The position numbers and the translations under genes were made by a program. Below are positions 17,492 to 25,410 of a DNA stretch of 64,000 nucleotides, in pieces; within the stretch, counting starts at the first letter, position 1; the number at the start of each line of letters is the position of its first letter. The notes under the pieces are model-generated. The model made no database searches, was not told the origin of the DNA, and saw nothing but the letters and a program-made list of their open reading frames with translations. The stretch comes from Saprospiraceae bacterium (lineage in GTDB: Bacteria > Bacteroidota > Bacteroidia > Chitinophagales > Saprospiraceae), in NCBI GenBank assembly GCA_958295895.1, contig CATQHI010000002.1, positions 1 to 64,000 on the forward strand, given 5' to 3'.

Positions 17492-18709
17492 TTACTGGAA
17501 GCCGTAGAGTAGCCTCATCTTATCGAAGATGGCCGTATTCTCGTAGATCCCAGCAAAGCGCTCCGCCCCGGGGCCGTAGGCGAATACCGGGATCAGGTCA
17601 GCCGTATGGTAATCTGAGGTAAAGGCTCCTTCAATTCGCCCCATGGCCGAGCCGTTCTGGATGGCATACCCACCGGTTTCATGGTCAGCCGTCACGATTA
17701 CCAGGGTCTCCCCATTGCGCTGGGCAAAGTTGAGCACTTCTCCGATGGCCGCATCGAACTCTAGCATCTCGGAGATGATGTAGTCGCTGTCGTTGGCGTG
17801 GCCACCCCAGTCGATCTGGGATCCCTCGACCATAAGAAAGAAGCCGGTATCCAGGGTGTCCCGCGCGTGCAGGTACTCCACCGCAAGCTTGCTCGCTGCC
17901 ACCAGGTACTGCCGCCCCTGGCTGTAGGGTAGTGGCTCCCCGTCGGCCGTATAGTAGGCTAGCCGTTTGGTCTTGTCTACTTTGAGGTCCTTGACATCGG
18001 TATCTACAAAGGAAGCGACCGTGCTACCGCCCCGCCGTAGCTCATCGCTGAGGTTGAGCGAGTCCATTTCCCGGCGTTCGAAGTACTGTACCCCTCCTCC
18101 GACAAAGAGGTCGATGTCGGTATGCGCCAGGTCCGCGGCAATTTCCTCGAAGTTCTTCCGGTACTTGGCGTGGGCGTAAAAGGCGGCCGGCGTGGCGTGG
18201 ACGATCGACGAGGTAGCTACCAGCCCGGTAGGCATTCCGGCGGCCTCGGCCATTTCCAGGATCGTAGGAACGGGCACCGTGTCCATATCCACTCCGATCG
18301 CACCGTTGTACGTCTTCACTCCGGCACTAAAGGCGGTGGCCCCGGCGGCGGAGTCCGTGATTAGGTTATCCCCACTGTAGCTCTTGTGCAGGCCGATCAC
18401 CGGGAAGCGCTCCAGATTGAGGTGGTTACCATTGCTGTACATGCCGGCGCTGATCTGGCTGATGCCCATCCCGTCGCCGATCATCAGGATGATATTCTTC
18501 GGTCCCCGATCCGTACGCGTCATGGGAGGCAAATCGGGCGCCGTGATCCCCCCGGAAGGGGTTGGGGCTACTGCCGGAGCGGGGGGGGTAGTCAACACCG
18601 GCCCGGAGGTAGCGGGGGACGCTGGTGCGATCGTCTCCGCCGGGGCTGGCGGACACCCCAGTAACCCAAGGATGGCTAGGATGCTAAGCAGTACGTTCGT
18701 TGCTTTCAT
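17492..18709 (-). CDS. phoA: Alkaline phosphatase (PhoA family), lipoprotein
   Basis: The 405-residue protein starts with a lipoprotein signal (LAILGLLGC, Cys19) and a Pro/Ala-rich linker of about 50 residues. The enzyme domain has the metal ligand Asp in LMIGDGMGISQ, the nucleophile Ser120 in TDSAAGATAFSAG, VEGSQIDWGGHAND and VTADHETGGY, all typical of PhoA. It releases phosphate from organic monoesters in the periplasm or at the cell surface. Near-consensus TATCTTCG lies four bases before the ATG. No pho-regulation genes are close by. Confidence 0.92.
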   Translation of the reverse strand: MKATNVLLSILAILGLLGCPPAPAETIAPASPATSGPVLTTPPAPAVAPTPSGGITAPDLPPMTRTDRGPKNIILMIGDGMGISQISAGMYSNGNHLNLERFPVIGLHKSYSGDNLITDSAAGATAFSAGVKTYNGAIGVDMDTVPVPTILEMAEAAGMPTGLVATSSIVHATPAAFYAHAKYRKNFEEIAADLAHTDIDLFVGGGVQYFERREMDSLNLSDELRRGGSTVASFVDTDVKDLKVDKTKRLAYYTADGEPLPYSQGRQYLVAASKLAVEYLHARDTLDTGFFLMVEGSQIDWGGHANDSDYIISEMLEFDAAIGEVLNFAQRNGETLVIVTADHETGGYAIQNGSAMGRIEGAFTSDYHTADLIPVFAYGPGAERFAGIYENTAIFDKMRLLYGFQ

Positions 18710-18774
18710 GGGGCGAAGATAGTAGATGCGACTACGTATGAATACGGCAGCCGTGTAAACCCAGGGTTAACGTT

Positions 18775-19875
18775 TCAACCCATACAAAGCCGGTAACGTT
18801 GCCCCGGCAGTGCAGCCAGTACCCCCTTCATTTCCAGCATTAGTAGCGTGCCGGCTAGGGCCGCCGGTGGCCGCAACAGTTGACGGTGTAGCTCGTCGAT
18901 ACTGATGCTTTCACCGGCGGCTAGGCAGTCTACAACGGCCCGCTCCTCCGCATCCAGTTGCTCGAAGAGTTGTAGTTGTGGCCGCACGGCAGTCCCATTC
19001 CAGTTTAGGAGCCGGATGATGTCCTCCGCCTCCTCGATCAGGTGCGCCCGCCCCGTTTTGATCAATTCGTTACAGCCCGCCGTGCTGCTATCACCGGGCC
19101 GACCCGGGCAGGCACCTACTTGCTTTCCGTACCCCTGGGCCATGTTGGCCGTGATGAGCGAGCCCCCCCTACGGTCTGACTCTACCACCACAGTCATCGC
19201 CGTGAGCATCGCTACGACTCGGTTACGGGCAGGAAAGTGCTCCCGCTCCGGTTTTTGCCAGGGCGGGTACTCGGAGAGTAGTCCCCCACCCCGCTCGGCG
19301 AGCTGCCGGGCCGTGTGCCGGTGCGCGTGGGGATACACGTGCTCAAAACCACTGCCAATCACGGCCAGCGTGGGAAGCCCAATCCGCAGCGCCCGGCGGT
19401 GGGCGGCAATGTCCACTCCGTAGGCTAGCCCACTTACAATGAGTACCCCCAGCTCCCGTAGGGGATCGAGCAGTCGCTCCACCTGCCGCGCCCCCTGCGC
19501 ACTCATCCTACGGGTACCTACGATGGCAAGCTGCCGGGGGTTGTCCCAGTTCGTCTGCCCGTAGTGGTAGAGCACGGCCGCCGCCCCATCAAAGGCAGCC
19601 AGGGCCGAAGGGTAGCCTGCCGCCCCGAAATGAAGTACTTCCAGCGGGTGCCATTGGGCAAAGCGAACCACGGCATCGGCCTCCCGGTAGTGCCGGTCGT
19701 CAGCAAAGTGGGCTACGGTCTTCTCGGCTAATCCTTCCACGGTGAGCAGCTCCTGCGGGCGGGCCTCCAGGGCAGCGGCCGCCGAACCAAAGTGGTGAAT
19801 TAGCTTACGGTATAGCTTAGCGCCAACGGCGGGTACCCGGCTCAGGGCAACGGCGGCATACTCCTCCGACGTCAT
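18775..19875 (-). CDS. dprA: DNA-processing protein DprA
   Basis: DprA loads RecA onto incoming single-stranded DNA during natural transformation. The 366-residue protein has an N-terminal helix-hairpin-helix-like region (PRELLTVEGLAEKTVAHF), the Rossmann-like core with LAIVGTRRMSAQG, GLAYGVDIAAHRRAL and VIGSGFEHVYP, and a C-terminal winged helix (ERAVVDCLAAGESISIDEL). It is a single gene with a TATCTTTG box about 90 bases upstream. Confidence 0.93.
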   Translation of the reverse strand: MTSEEYAAVALSRVPAVGAKLYRKLIHHFGSAAAALEARPQELLTVEGLAEKTVAHFADDRHYREADAVVRFAQWHPLEVLHFGAAGYPSALAAFDGAAAVLYHYGQTNWDNPRQLAIVGTRRMSAQGARQVERLLDPLRELGVLIVSGLAYGVDIAAHRRALRIGLPTLAVIGSGFEHVYPHAHRHTARQLAERGGGLLSEYPPWQKPEREHFPARNRVVAMLTAMTVVVESDRRGGSLITANMAQGYGKQVGACPGRPGDSSTAGCNELIKTGRAHLIEEAEDIIRLLNWNGTAVRPQLQLFEQLDAEERAVVDCLAAGESISIDELHRQLLRPPAALAGTLLMLEMKGVLAALPGQRYRLCMG

Positions 19876-19963
19876 AATGGAACATGTATAGGAAACGAAC
19901 TACGCCACGGGAGGGAAAAAGACGGGGTAGGAGCTGAGAATAAATTGCGAGTGCGTGGCCCGC

Positions 19964-19971
19964 CAAAGATA
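19964..19971 (-). promoter_or_regulatory. Promoter -7 box of dprA
   Basis: TATCTTTG on the minus strand; a TTTG (minus strand, 19993-19996) lies 21 bases further upstream and could be the -33 element. Confidence 0.65.
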
Positions 19972-20016
19972 ACTCACTTTTTGGAATTTACCACAAAAAG
20001 TTTCAATTGCCTGCCG

Positions 20017-20024
20017 TAGATTTG
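20017..20024 (+). promoter_or_regulatory. Promoter -7 box of tRNA-Ser
   Basis: TAGATTTG fits TAnnTTTG and ends nine bases before the tRNA, the same spacing as for tRNA-Pro. Confidence 0.75.
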
Positions 20025-20033
20025 CTCCGCTTC

Positions 20034-20121
20034 GGAGGATTGGCGGAGCTGGTTGAACGTGCCTGATTCGAAATCAGGTGTATCCGTAAGGGTACCGGGG
20101 GTTCGAATCCCTCATCCTCCG
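20034..20121 (+). tRNA. tRNA-Ser(CGA)
   Basis: An 88-base class II tRNA: acceptor GGAGGAT/ATCCTCC, discriminator G, anticodon stem CCTGA/TCAGG around loop TTCGAAA, a long variable arm (GTATCCGTAAGGGTACC) and T loop GGTTCGAATCC. The anticodon CGA reads the serine codon UCG. CCA is not encoded. Confidence 0.95.
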
Positions 20122-20249
20122 CAAAGGTCTTTGACCCCGATCGGCGTAGCCGATTACACGACAAAGCCCTAGTCTCGTCCAAAGCCGCAGGTTTTGGTAA
20201 GGGGCTAGGGCTTTGTCGTGTAGCCCGCAGGGCGGGGGTCGGAGACTGC
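20121..20249. repeat. Cloverleaf-like nested inverted repeat abutting tRNA-Ser
   Basis: An outer stem pairs GTCT..GACCCC (20127-20138) with GGGGTC..AGAC (20235-20246). Inside are three arms: ATCGGC-GTA-GCCGAT (20140-20154), an 18-bp perfect stem (20155-20172 with 20205-20222, containing CACGACAAAGCCCTAG) whose loop holds CCAAAGCC-GCA-GGTTTTGG (20179-20197), and GCCC-GCA-GGGC (20223-20233). Three of the four tips have a GCA or GTA triloop of the same form. No coding sense fits. It could be a structured RNA, a terminator-like end of the tRNA transcript, or a mobile palindromic element. Confidence 0.75.
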
Positions 20250-20323
20250 ATCCCCCCAACAAGGGATCACGCAGTCATCCCCCTTATTTTAGATTCTAAG
20301 TCGTAGGCTTTAGTTAGAGCACT

Positions 20324-20440
20324 AGAGGGCTCAACACAGAGGTCCCTGAGGGACTCCACGGAGGGGAACACGAAGGGACACCGAGCCAGCGTCGGAAAAA
20401 GGAAAGCAGAGGTCAACACCTAGCGGTGTTGCGGGAGGCG
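20324..20440. repeat. Hairpin-bearing repeat, copy 1
   Basis: The core AGAGGGCTCAACACAGAG (20324-20341) is followed by hairpin GTCCC-TGA-GGGAC (20342-20354) and, 60 bases on, CAACACC-TAGC-GGTGTTG (20414-20431). A second copy with the same order but different stems lies at 42177-42280. It fills the gap between the cloverleaf element and the recQ stop. The rest of the gap (20250-20323) shows only a weak ATCCC/GGGAT hairpin. Confidence 0.7.
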
Positions 20441-20463
20441 GAACACTACCCCATCCTAAGTGC

Positions 20464-22680
20464 CTAATTTGCCATCTCACTCAAAAACTTGATCCGCACC
20501 AGCTTGATCTCATCCAGGGTCACGTCCTCCTCCTTGAGGTCCTGAAAGGCGAGATCGGGGTCGTCGGTCTCGGCGTTCATGAAGTACTCGTAGGTTTCCT
20601 CCAGGCTGTACTCGTCGACCTCCTCCTCGATGTAGTAGTCGATGTTGAGCTTGGTACCGGAGGAGACAATGACCACCATTTCGCTAAGGAGCTCGTCTAG
20701 GCTGAGCTGGTTACCACTGGCAATATCCTCCAGCGGAAGCTTGCGGTCGACGCCCTGGATGATGTTGACCTTGGTCTTGGACTTGTTGGCGACCTGCTTA
20801 ACGACGAAGTCCGTGGGCCGGTCGATGCTGTTCTCCTCGCAGTACTTCTCGATCAGCACCAGGAAGGGAGTGGCGTAGCGGCGTGCCTTACCGATGCTTA
20901 CCCCGTGAATATTCTTCATCTCCTCCAGATTGATGGGGTAGCGCGTGGCCATGTCCACCAGGGAGGGATCCTGAAAAATGACGAAGGGGGGCAGGTTAAG
21001 TCGCTTGGCCTCCTTCTTGCGCAGGTCCTTAAGGGCTAACAGTAGTGCTTTGTCGAGCACTACGGCACGGGCATCGTCGGCGGCGTCCTGCATATCCTCA
21101 GCCAGCTCCTTTTCAAAGTCGTGGTCGATGGGAATTTCGAACTTACGTGGCTTTTTGATGAAGGCTTCGCCTTCCTCCGTCAGCTTGATGGTGCCGTACG
21201 ACTCAATGTCCTTACGCACCAGGTTATTAAGAAGGGCCTGGCGGAACACGGAGCTCCAGAAAACCTCCTCCCTTGCCTTACCCACACCAAAGCCGGGCAG
21301 TTTGGTAAACTCGTAGTCCCGCATCTGCTTGGTCTCCTTGCCGAGCATGAATTCGATCAGGGTCTTGAGGGGGTAGTTTTCCTTGAGCGTTTTGACCGCC
21401 TGTAGCGCCTGCTTGACTTCCTGCCGTACCTCGACCCGCTCGCGGGGGTGGCGGCAGTTGTCGCACATCTTGTTGCAGTTCTTCTCGTTGTACTCCTCAC
21501 CGAAGTAGTGAAGAAGAAAGCGGCGGCGGCAGGCGGTAGTCTCGGAATAAGCCATCACCTCCTGCATGAGCTGGGCTCCCATCTCGCGCTCCATCAGGGG
21601 CTTATCGCGTAGGAATTTCTCTAGCTTTAGGATGTCCTTGTAGGCATAAAAGGCGATACAGCGCCCGCCCAGTCCGTCGCGACCGGCCCGGCCCGTCTCC
21701 TGGTAGTAGTTCTCGATCGACTTGGGAATATCGTAGTGCATCACGAAGCGCACGTCGGGCTTATCGATACCCATACCGAAGGCAATGGTGGCGCAGATCA
21801 CGTCGATATCCTCCATCAGGAACTCATCCTGGGTGCGGGAGCGCGTCTTGGGATCGAGCCCGGCGTGGTAGGGTGCCGCCTTTACGCCGTTGACCACCAG
21901 CGCCTGGGCGATCTCCTCGGCGGACTTCCGGCTCTGGACGTAGATAATGCCCGACTGATCCGGCATCTCCTTCACAATCTTAATGATCTGGCGGAAGGTG
22001 TACTCCTTTTTTCCCTTGGGCCGCACCTCATAGTAAAGGTTATCGCGGTTGAAGGAAGAAATAAAGGTGTTCTGGTCCTCGCCCATCCGCAGGTTTTTCA
22101 CGATGTCGGACTGCACCTTGGGGGTAGCCGTAGCCGTGAGCGCGATGATGGGAATATCGTGGCCGATCAGGTCGAGCATCTCGCGGATGCGGCGGTACTC
22201 GGGACGGAAGTCATGGCCCCACTCCGAAATACAGTGCGCCTCATCGATGGCGACGAAGGAAATCGTAGCCTCGCGGAAAAACTCGATGTTTTCCTCCTTG
22301 GTCAGGGTTTCGGGCGCTACGAAGAGCAACTTCGTCTTGCCCGCACTGATGTCTTCCTTCACCTGCCGCATCTGGGTTTTCGAGAGGGAGGAGTTAAGAA
22401 AGTGCGCTACCTCGTCGCTGTCTCCGTACGAGCGGATGGAATCGACCTGGTTCTTCATCAGCGCGATGAGGGGTGAGATCACCAGGGCACAGCCCTCCAT
22501 CATCATACCCGGCAACTGGTAGCAGAGGCTCTTGCCACCCCCCGTGGGCATGATAACAAAGGTGTCCTTGCCATCGAAAAGGGACTGAATGATGGCTTCC
22601 TGATTTCCCTTGAAGGTATCGAAACCGAAGTTTTCGGCTAATGCCTCTTCTAAAAAGTTAACTGACGCTTTTGCGGTCAT
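20464..22680 (-). CDS. recQ: ATP-dependent DNA helicase RecQ
   Basis: RecQ unwinds DNA 3' to 5' in repair and recombination. The 738-residue protein has Walker A MPTGGGKSLCYQLPG, the DEAH box AIDEAHCISEWGHDF, motif VI QETGRAGRDGLGGRCIAFY, the zinc-binding cysteines CRRRFLLHYFG..CNKMCDNC and a winged-helix domain. A helical HRDC-like C-terminal region follows (about residues 520-640) and then an acidic tail of about 100 residues that is longer than in E. coli RecQ (about 610). It is monocistronic on the minus strand. Confidence 0.95.
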   Translation of the reverse strand: MTAKASVNFLEEALAENFGFDTFKGNQEAIIQSLFDGKDTFVIMPTGGGKSLCYQLPGMMMEGCALVISPLIALMKNQVDSIRSYGDSDEVAHFLNSSLSKTQMRQVKEDISAGKTKLLFVAPETLTKEENIEFFREATISFVAIDEAHCISEWGHDFRPEYRRIREMLDLIGHDIPIIALTATATPKVQSDIVKNLRMGEDQNTFISSFNRDNLYYEVRPKGKKEYTFRQIIKIVKEMPDQSGIIYVQSRKSAEEIAQALVVNGVKAAPYHAGLDPKTRSRTQDEFLMEDIDVICATIAFGMGIDKPDVRFVMHYDIPKSIENYYQETGRAGRDGLGGRCIAFYAYKDILKLEKFLRDKPLMEREMGAQLMQEVMAYSETTACRRRFLLHYFGEEYNEKNCNKMCDNCRHPRERVEVRQEVKQALQAVKTLKENYPLKTLIEFMLGKETKQMRDYEFTKLPGFGVGKAREEVFWSSVFRQALLNNLVRKDIESYGTIKLTEEGEAFIKKPRKFEIPIDHDFEKELAEDMQDAADDARAVVLDKALLLALKDLRKKEAKRLNLPPFVIFQDPSLVDMATRYPINLEEMKNIHGVSIGKARRYATPFLVLIEKYCEENSIDRPTDFVVKQVANKSKTKVNIIQGVDRKLPLEDIASGNQLSLDELLSEMVVIVSSGTKLNIDYYIEEEVDEYSLEETYEYFMNAETDDPDLAFQDLKEEDVTLDEIKLVRIKFLSEMAN

Positions 22681-22923
22681 GGATCTGTCGCTTTGTCCCG
22701 TGCGGAACTACTTTTACCCCACCGTCCACCCGTCATAATGCGGAGGAGCAGGGGTACTTAGAGATTTGGTTACTAAAGGCTCAGGAGTTGCGAGTTACTA
22801 CATTCACTGTTGCTACCCCTATCGTTAAAGTACAAGTTTCCGCAAATAATTCAATAATTAACCGGATGAATTTAACAAAAGCCCCGCAAGATACTTGTCC
22901 AACCCGCCGACATCCGTAGGCCC

Positions 22924-23892
22924 GTGGAGAATCTTGTAACCCACACGGCCCGTCAGACCCTAGCTATCGAGGCGGATGCCCTCACAAAATTAGCCGCAGG
23001 CATTGGTGAGGAATTTCGACGGTGCGTGGAGGCCATCCACGCCAACCACGGTCGGATCATCGTAACGGGCATAGGTAAAACCGCATTAGTGGCCCAAAAG
23101 ATTGTCGCCACCCTCAATTCTACCGGCTCCCCTTCCCTCTTTTTACACGCCGCCGACGCCATCCACGGCGATATCGGCATGGTCCAACCCAGTGATACGG
23201 TCCTGGCCCTCAGCCGCAGTGGCGAGACCACCGAGATCGAAGTACTCTCGTTGCTCGTTCGTAACCTAGGCAATCCACTGATTGCCATGACCAGCACAGC
23301 CGACTCTACCCTGGCACGCCGGGCTAATCACCTGCTGCTTGTACCCTTCGAACGGGAGGCCGACCCCCACGGGCTGGCTCCTACGACAAGCACTACACTT
23401 ATGATGGCCATGGGTGATGCGCTGGCTACGGCACTGCTTGCCCTGAAGGGCTTTTCCACTGCCGATTTCGCCCGCTTTCATCCCGGGGGCGCACTGGGTA
23501 AGAAACTCTACTTACGGGTCAGCGATCTCTACCTCCGCAACGCCAAGCCGTACGTTTATCCCACTAGTTCCCTAAAGGACACGCTACTGGAGATGACCAC
23601 CGGTCGGCTGGGCGCCACAGCAGTTCTCGACCTCAGGACCGAGCAGATGCTGGGTATAATCACCGACGGAGACATCCGGCGGCTACTCAACAAACGTAGC
23701 GACATCGATCGGGTGCAGGCCCACGAAATCATGTCACCCCTACCTAAATTCGTACGTCCAGACGAGCTAGCTATTCACGCCGCTACCCTGATGCAGGACA
23801 ACGGGATCAGCCAACTGCTCGTGCTAAACGATCGGGGCCTGTACGTGGGTATGGTACACCTACACGACATTTTCCGGGAGGGCTTGATTTAG
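22924..23892 (+). CDS. kdsD: Arabinose-5-phosphate isomerase (KpsF/GutQ family)
   Basis: This enzyme turns ribulose-5-phosphate into arabinose-5-phosphate, the first step toward the Kdo sugar of lipopolysaccharide. The 322-residue protein has an N-terminal SIS sugar-isomerase domain (RIIVTGIGKTALVAQKIVATLNSTG, VLALSRSGETTEIE, FHPGGALGKKL) and two CBS domains at about 200-320 (MLGIITDGDIRRLL, YVGMVHLHDIFREGL). The start is a GTG at 22924; no ATG is available in a suitable place. The upstream 240 bases hold no recognisable promoter box. The stop lies 9 bases from the convergent rplI stop. Confidence 0.93.
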   Translation: MENLVTHTARQTLAIEADALTKLAAGIGEEFRRCVEAIHANHGRIIVTGIGKTALVAQKIVATLNSTGSPSLFLHAADAIHGDIGMVQPSDTVLALSRSGETTEIEVLSLLVRNLGNPLIAMTSTADSTLARRANHLLLVPFEREADPHGLAPTTSTTLMMAMGDALATALLALKGFSTADFARFHPGGALGKKLYLRVSDLYLRNAKPYVYPTSSLKDTLLEMTTGRLGATAVLDLRTEQMLGIITDGDIRRLLNKRSDIDRVQAHEIMSPLPKFVRPDELAIHAATLMQDNGISQLLVLNDRGLYVGMVHLHDIFREGLI

Positions 23893-23901
23893 GCGCTCAG
23901 C

Positions 23902-24348
23902 CTACTCCTGCACCAGCTCCATGTCCATCTCCTGTACCACCTCGGGGTGCAGGCGCATGGTGAACTGGTAGGTACCGAGTTCCTTAGCTTCCTCGGGCAG
24001 CACGATCTTCTTGCGCTCCACATCTACCCCGAACTGCTCCTGCAGCAGGTTGCGGATCTGTAGCTGAGTGATCGAACCGAAGATGCGGCCGCTGGTACCC
24101 GACTTAGCGCCAACGCGCAGGGTCTTACCCTTCAGCTTATTGGCTACCTCACGGTACACATCGAGTTTCTTCTGCTCCTGGGCATTCTCCCGGCGGATCA
24201 TCTCGTTGAGCCGGCCCATATTCGACTTGTTGCCGATGATGGCCAGGCCCCGGGGTAGTAGGTAATTGCGGCCAAAACCGTCCTTTACCTCGATCACTTC
24301 GTGCTTATCGCCGACTTTCTCGACGTCTTGCAGCATAATTACCTTCAT
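23902..24348 (-). CDS. rplI: 50S ribosomal protein L9
   Basis: L9 binds 23S rRNA near the L1 stalk and helps to limit frameshifting. The 148-residue protein has the N-terminal L9 signature MKVIMLQDVEKVGDKHEVIEVKDGFGRNYLLPRGLA, here seen in pieces VIMLQDVEKVGDKHEVIEVK and GFGRNYLLPRGLA, a connecting helix and the C-terminal domain (AKSGTSGRIFGSITQLQI). It is the last gene of the rpsF-rpsR-rplI operon. Confidence 0.97.
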   Translation of the reverse strand: MKVIMLQDVEKVGDKHEVIEVKDGFGRNYLLPRGLAIIGNKSNMGRLNEMIRRENAQEQKKLDVYREVANKLKGKTLRVGAKSGTSGRIFGSITQLQIRNLLQEQFGVDVERKKIVLPEEAKELGTYQFTMRLHPEVVQEMDMELVQE

Positions 24349-24420
24349 GTTGAATTATGTTGTCCCAGCTTTTTGGAGCGGTGCTCCTTGCATGTGCTGG
24401 TTAGGATTAGACTTTTGTAC

Positions 24421-24687
24421 CTACTTCAAAAGGTCCGTCACGTAAGGCAACATCGCCAAGTGCCGAGCCCGCTTAATGGCCGAGGCCACCTTGCGCTGGT
24501 ACTTCAGGGAGTTGCCGGTGATGCGGCGGGGAAGGATCTTGCCCTGCTCGTTCACGAAGGTGAGTAGGAAGTCCGGGTCCTTATAGTCGATGTACTTAAT
24601 GCCGAAGCGCCGAAAGCGGCAGTACTTTTTTCTACGTCCTCCGATCTTGGGGTTGGAAAGGAATTTGATATCATCGCGACTGGCCAT
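24421..24687 (-). CDS. rpsR: 30S ribosomal protein S18
   Basis: The 88-residue protein matches S18: [34 protein letters not shown] and [19 protein letters not shown]18 forms a complex with S6 on the platform of the small subunit. It lies 33 bases after rpsF and 72 before rplI; ssb, which separates rpsF and rpsR in many Proteobacteria, is absent. Confidence 0.97.
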   Translation of the reverse strand: MASRDDIKFLSNPKIGGRRKKYCRFRRFGIKYIDYKDPDFLLTFVNEQGKILPRRITGNSLKYQRKVASAIKRARHLAMLPYVTDLLK

Positions 24688-24720
24688 GATGGATTGTTTT
24701 GTGGTTTACTACTGCGGTGG

Positions 24721-25191
24721 TTACTCCTCTTCCTTAAAGGATTCGGCATCGCCCGAGGGCACGCCGGTGAGGTGGGGGCTATCGGCCTTCTTGCGGCTGA
24801 TGCCGTGGGCGGCCGGTTCGTTCTTGGCCGGCTTTTCCTGCTTGTGCCGCTTCGCCTTGCCGATCTTTCCGGCCCGCTTGTCAGCATTGTACTGCACGCC
24901 GTACTTGTCCAGCGCTACGGTCAGGAAGCGCAGGATACGCTCGTCGCGTCGCATGCCCAGCTCGTAGTTATTCAGAAAGGCGCCGTTCGGAGCGGTGTAC
25001 TCCACACAGTAGTAGACTCCGTTGTTGCGCTTGTTGATGTCGTAGGCCAGCGTACGCAGGCCCATCTCGTCCACAAAGACAATCTCACAGCCCTCCTGCT
25101 GGAGGGTGTCTACGTACGCCTGAGCTGTCGCTTTAATCTCTTCCCCCGACAGCACGGGGTCTACGATGAAAGTAGTTTCGTAATTTCTCAT
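24721..25191 (-). CDS. rpsF: 30S ribosomal protein S6
   Basis: S6 reads MRNYETTFIVDPVLSGEEIK with the ferredoxin-like fold (GLRTLAYDINKRNNGVYYCVEY, RILRFLTVALDKYGVQYN). At 156 residues it has a charged, Lys/Glu-rich C-terminal extension of about 45 residues (RAGKIGKAKRHKQEKPAKNE onwards) compared with the usual core of about 100. It is first in the operon, with a TATCTTTG box 75 bases upstream and a small hairpin in the leader. Confidence 0.96.
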   Translation of the reverse strand: MRNYETTFIVDPVLSGEEIKATAQAYVDTLQQEGCEIVFVDEMGLRTLAYDINKRNNGVYYCVEYTAPNGAFLNNYELGMRRDERILRFLTVALDKYGVQYNADKRAGKIGKAKRHKQEKPAKNEPAAHGISRKKADSPHLTGVPSGDAESFKEEE

Positions 25192-25238
25192 CGGATCAGG
25201 TGTACTGATTAGTTAATAAAATTGGTTTCGCAAGCTCC

Positions 25239-25256
25239 GGACCGGTAGGTAGGTCC
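25239..25256 (-). promoter_or_regulatory. Hairpin in the rpsF leader
   Basis: GGACC (25239-25243) pairs with GGTCC (25252-25256), with minus-strand loop TACCTACC, a few bases after the expected transcription start and next to a CCG triplet. Leaders bound by the S6:S18 complex contain a CCG triplet near a stem, so autoregulation is possible but not shown. Confidence 0.3.
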
Positions 25257-25266
25257 AAAGCGGGTG

Positions 25267-25274
25267 CAAAGATA
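25267..25274 (-). promoter_or_regulatory. Promoter -7 box of the rpsF operon
   Basis: TATCTTTG on the minus strand, an exact TAnnTTTG match, giving a leader of about 70 bases. Confidence 0.7.
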
Positions 25275-25304
25275 CACTTTTCCCCCAGCTACACAAACTA
25301 ATCT

Positions 25305-25325
25305 GGGCGGGGCCGCCGGTGCAAA
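25305..25325 (-). repeat. GC-rich dispersed motif copy upstream of rpsF
   Basis: Minus strand TTTGCACCGGCGGCCCCGCC, a variant of TTGCACCTGCGGCCCCGC. It lies about 40 bases upstream of the rpsF -7 box. Confidence 0.45.
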
Positions 25326-25354
25326 CCAAATCGTAAGGCCCCGGCAATGAAGGA

Positions 25355-25381
25355 GGGGCAACCAGATCAACTGGCCGCCCC
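25355..25381 (-). terminator. Terminator-like hairpin after the M23 peptidase gene
   Basis: On the minus strand GGGGCGGCCAG and CTGGTTGCCCC pair over 11 positions (two G-T pairs) around TTGAT, 30 bases after the stop at 25411. The following TCCTTC is a poor T tract, so efficiency is doubtful. Confidence 0.4.
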
Positions 25382-25410
25382 TTACATACTGTTGGTTTAT
25401 AAAGGAATCC

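Noticed and set aside
20003-20251. Minus-strand open frame across tRNA-Ser
   Set aside because: It is the antisense of the tRNA (the EGFEPPVPLRIH-type peptide) plus the palindromic element, a well-known kind of spurious gene.
20034-20463. Integration site of a genomic island at tRNA-Ser
   Set aside because: No integrase follows and I found no direct repeat of the tRNA 3' end in the window; the next gene is the housekeeping recQ.
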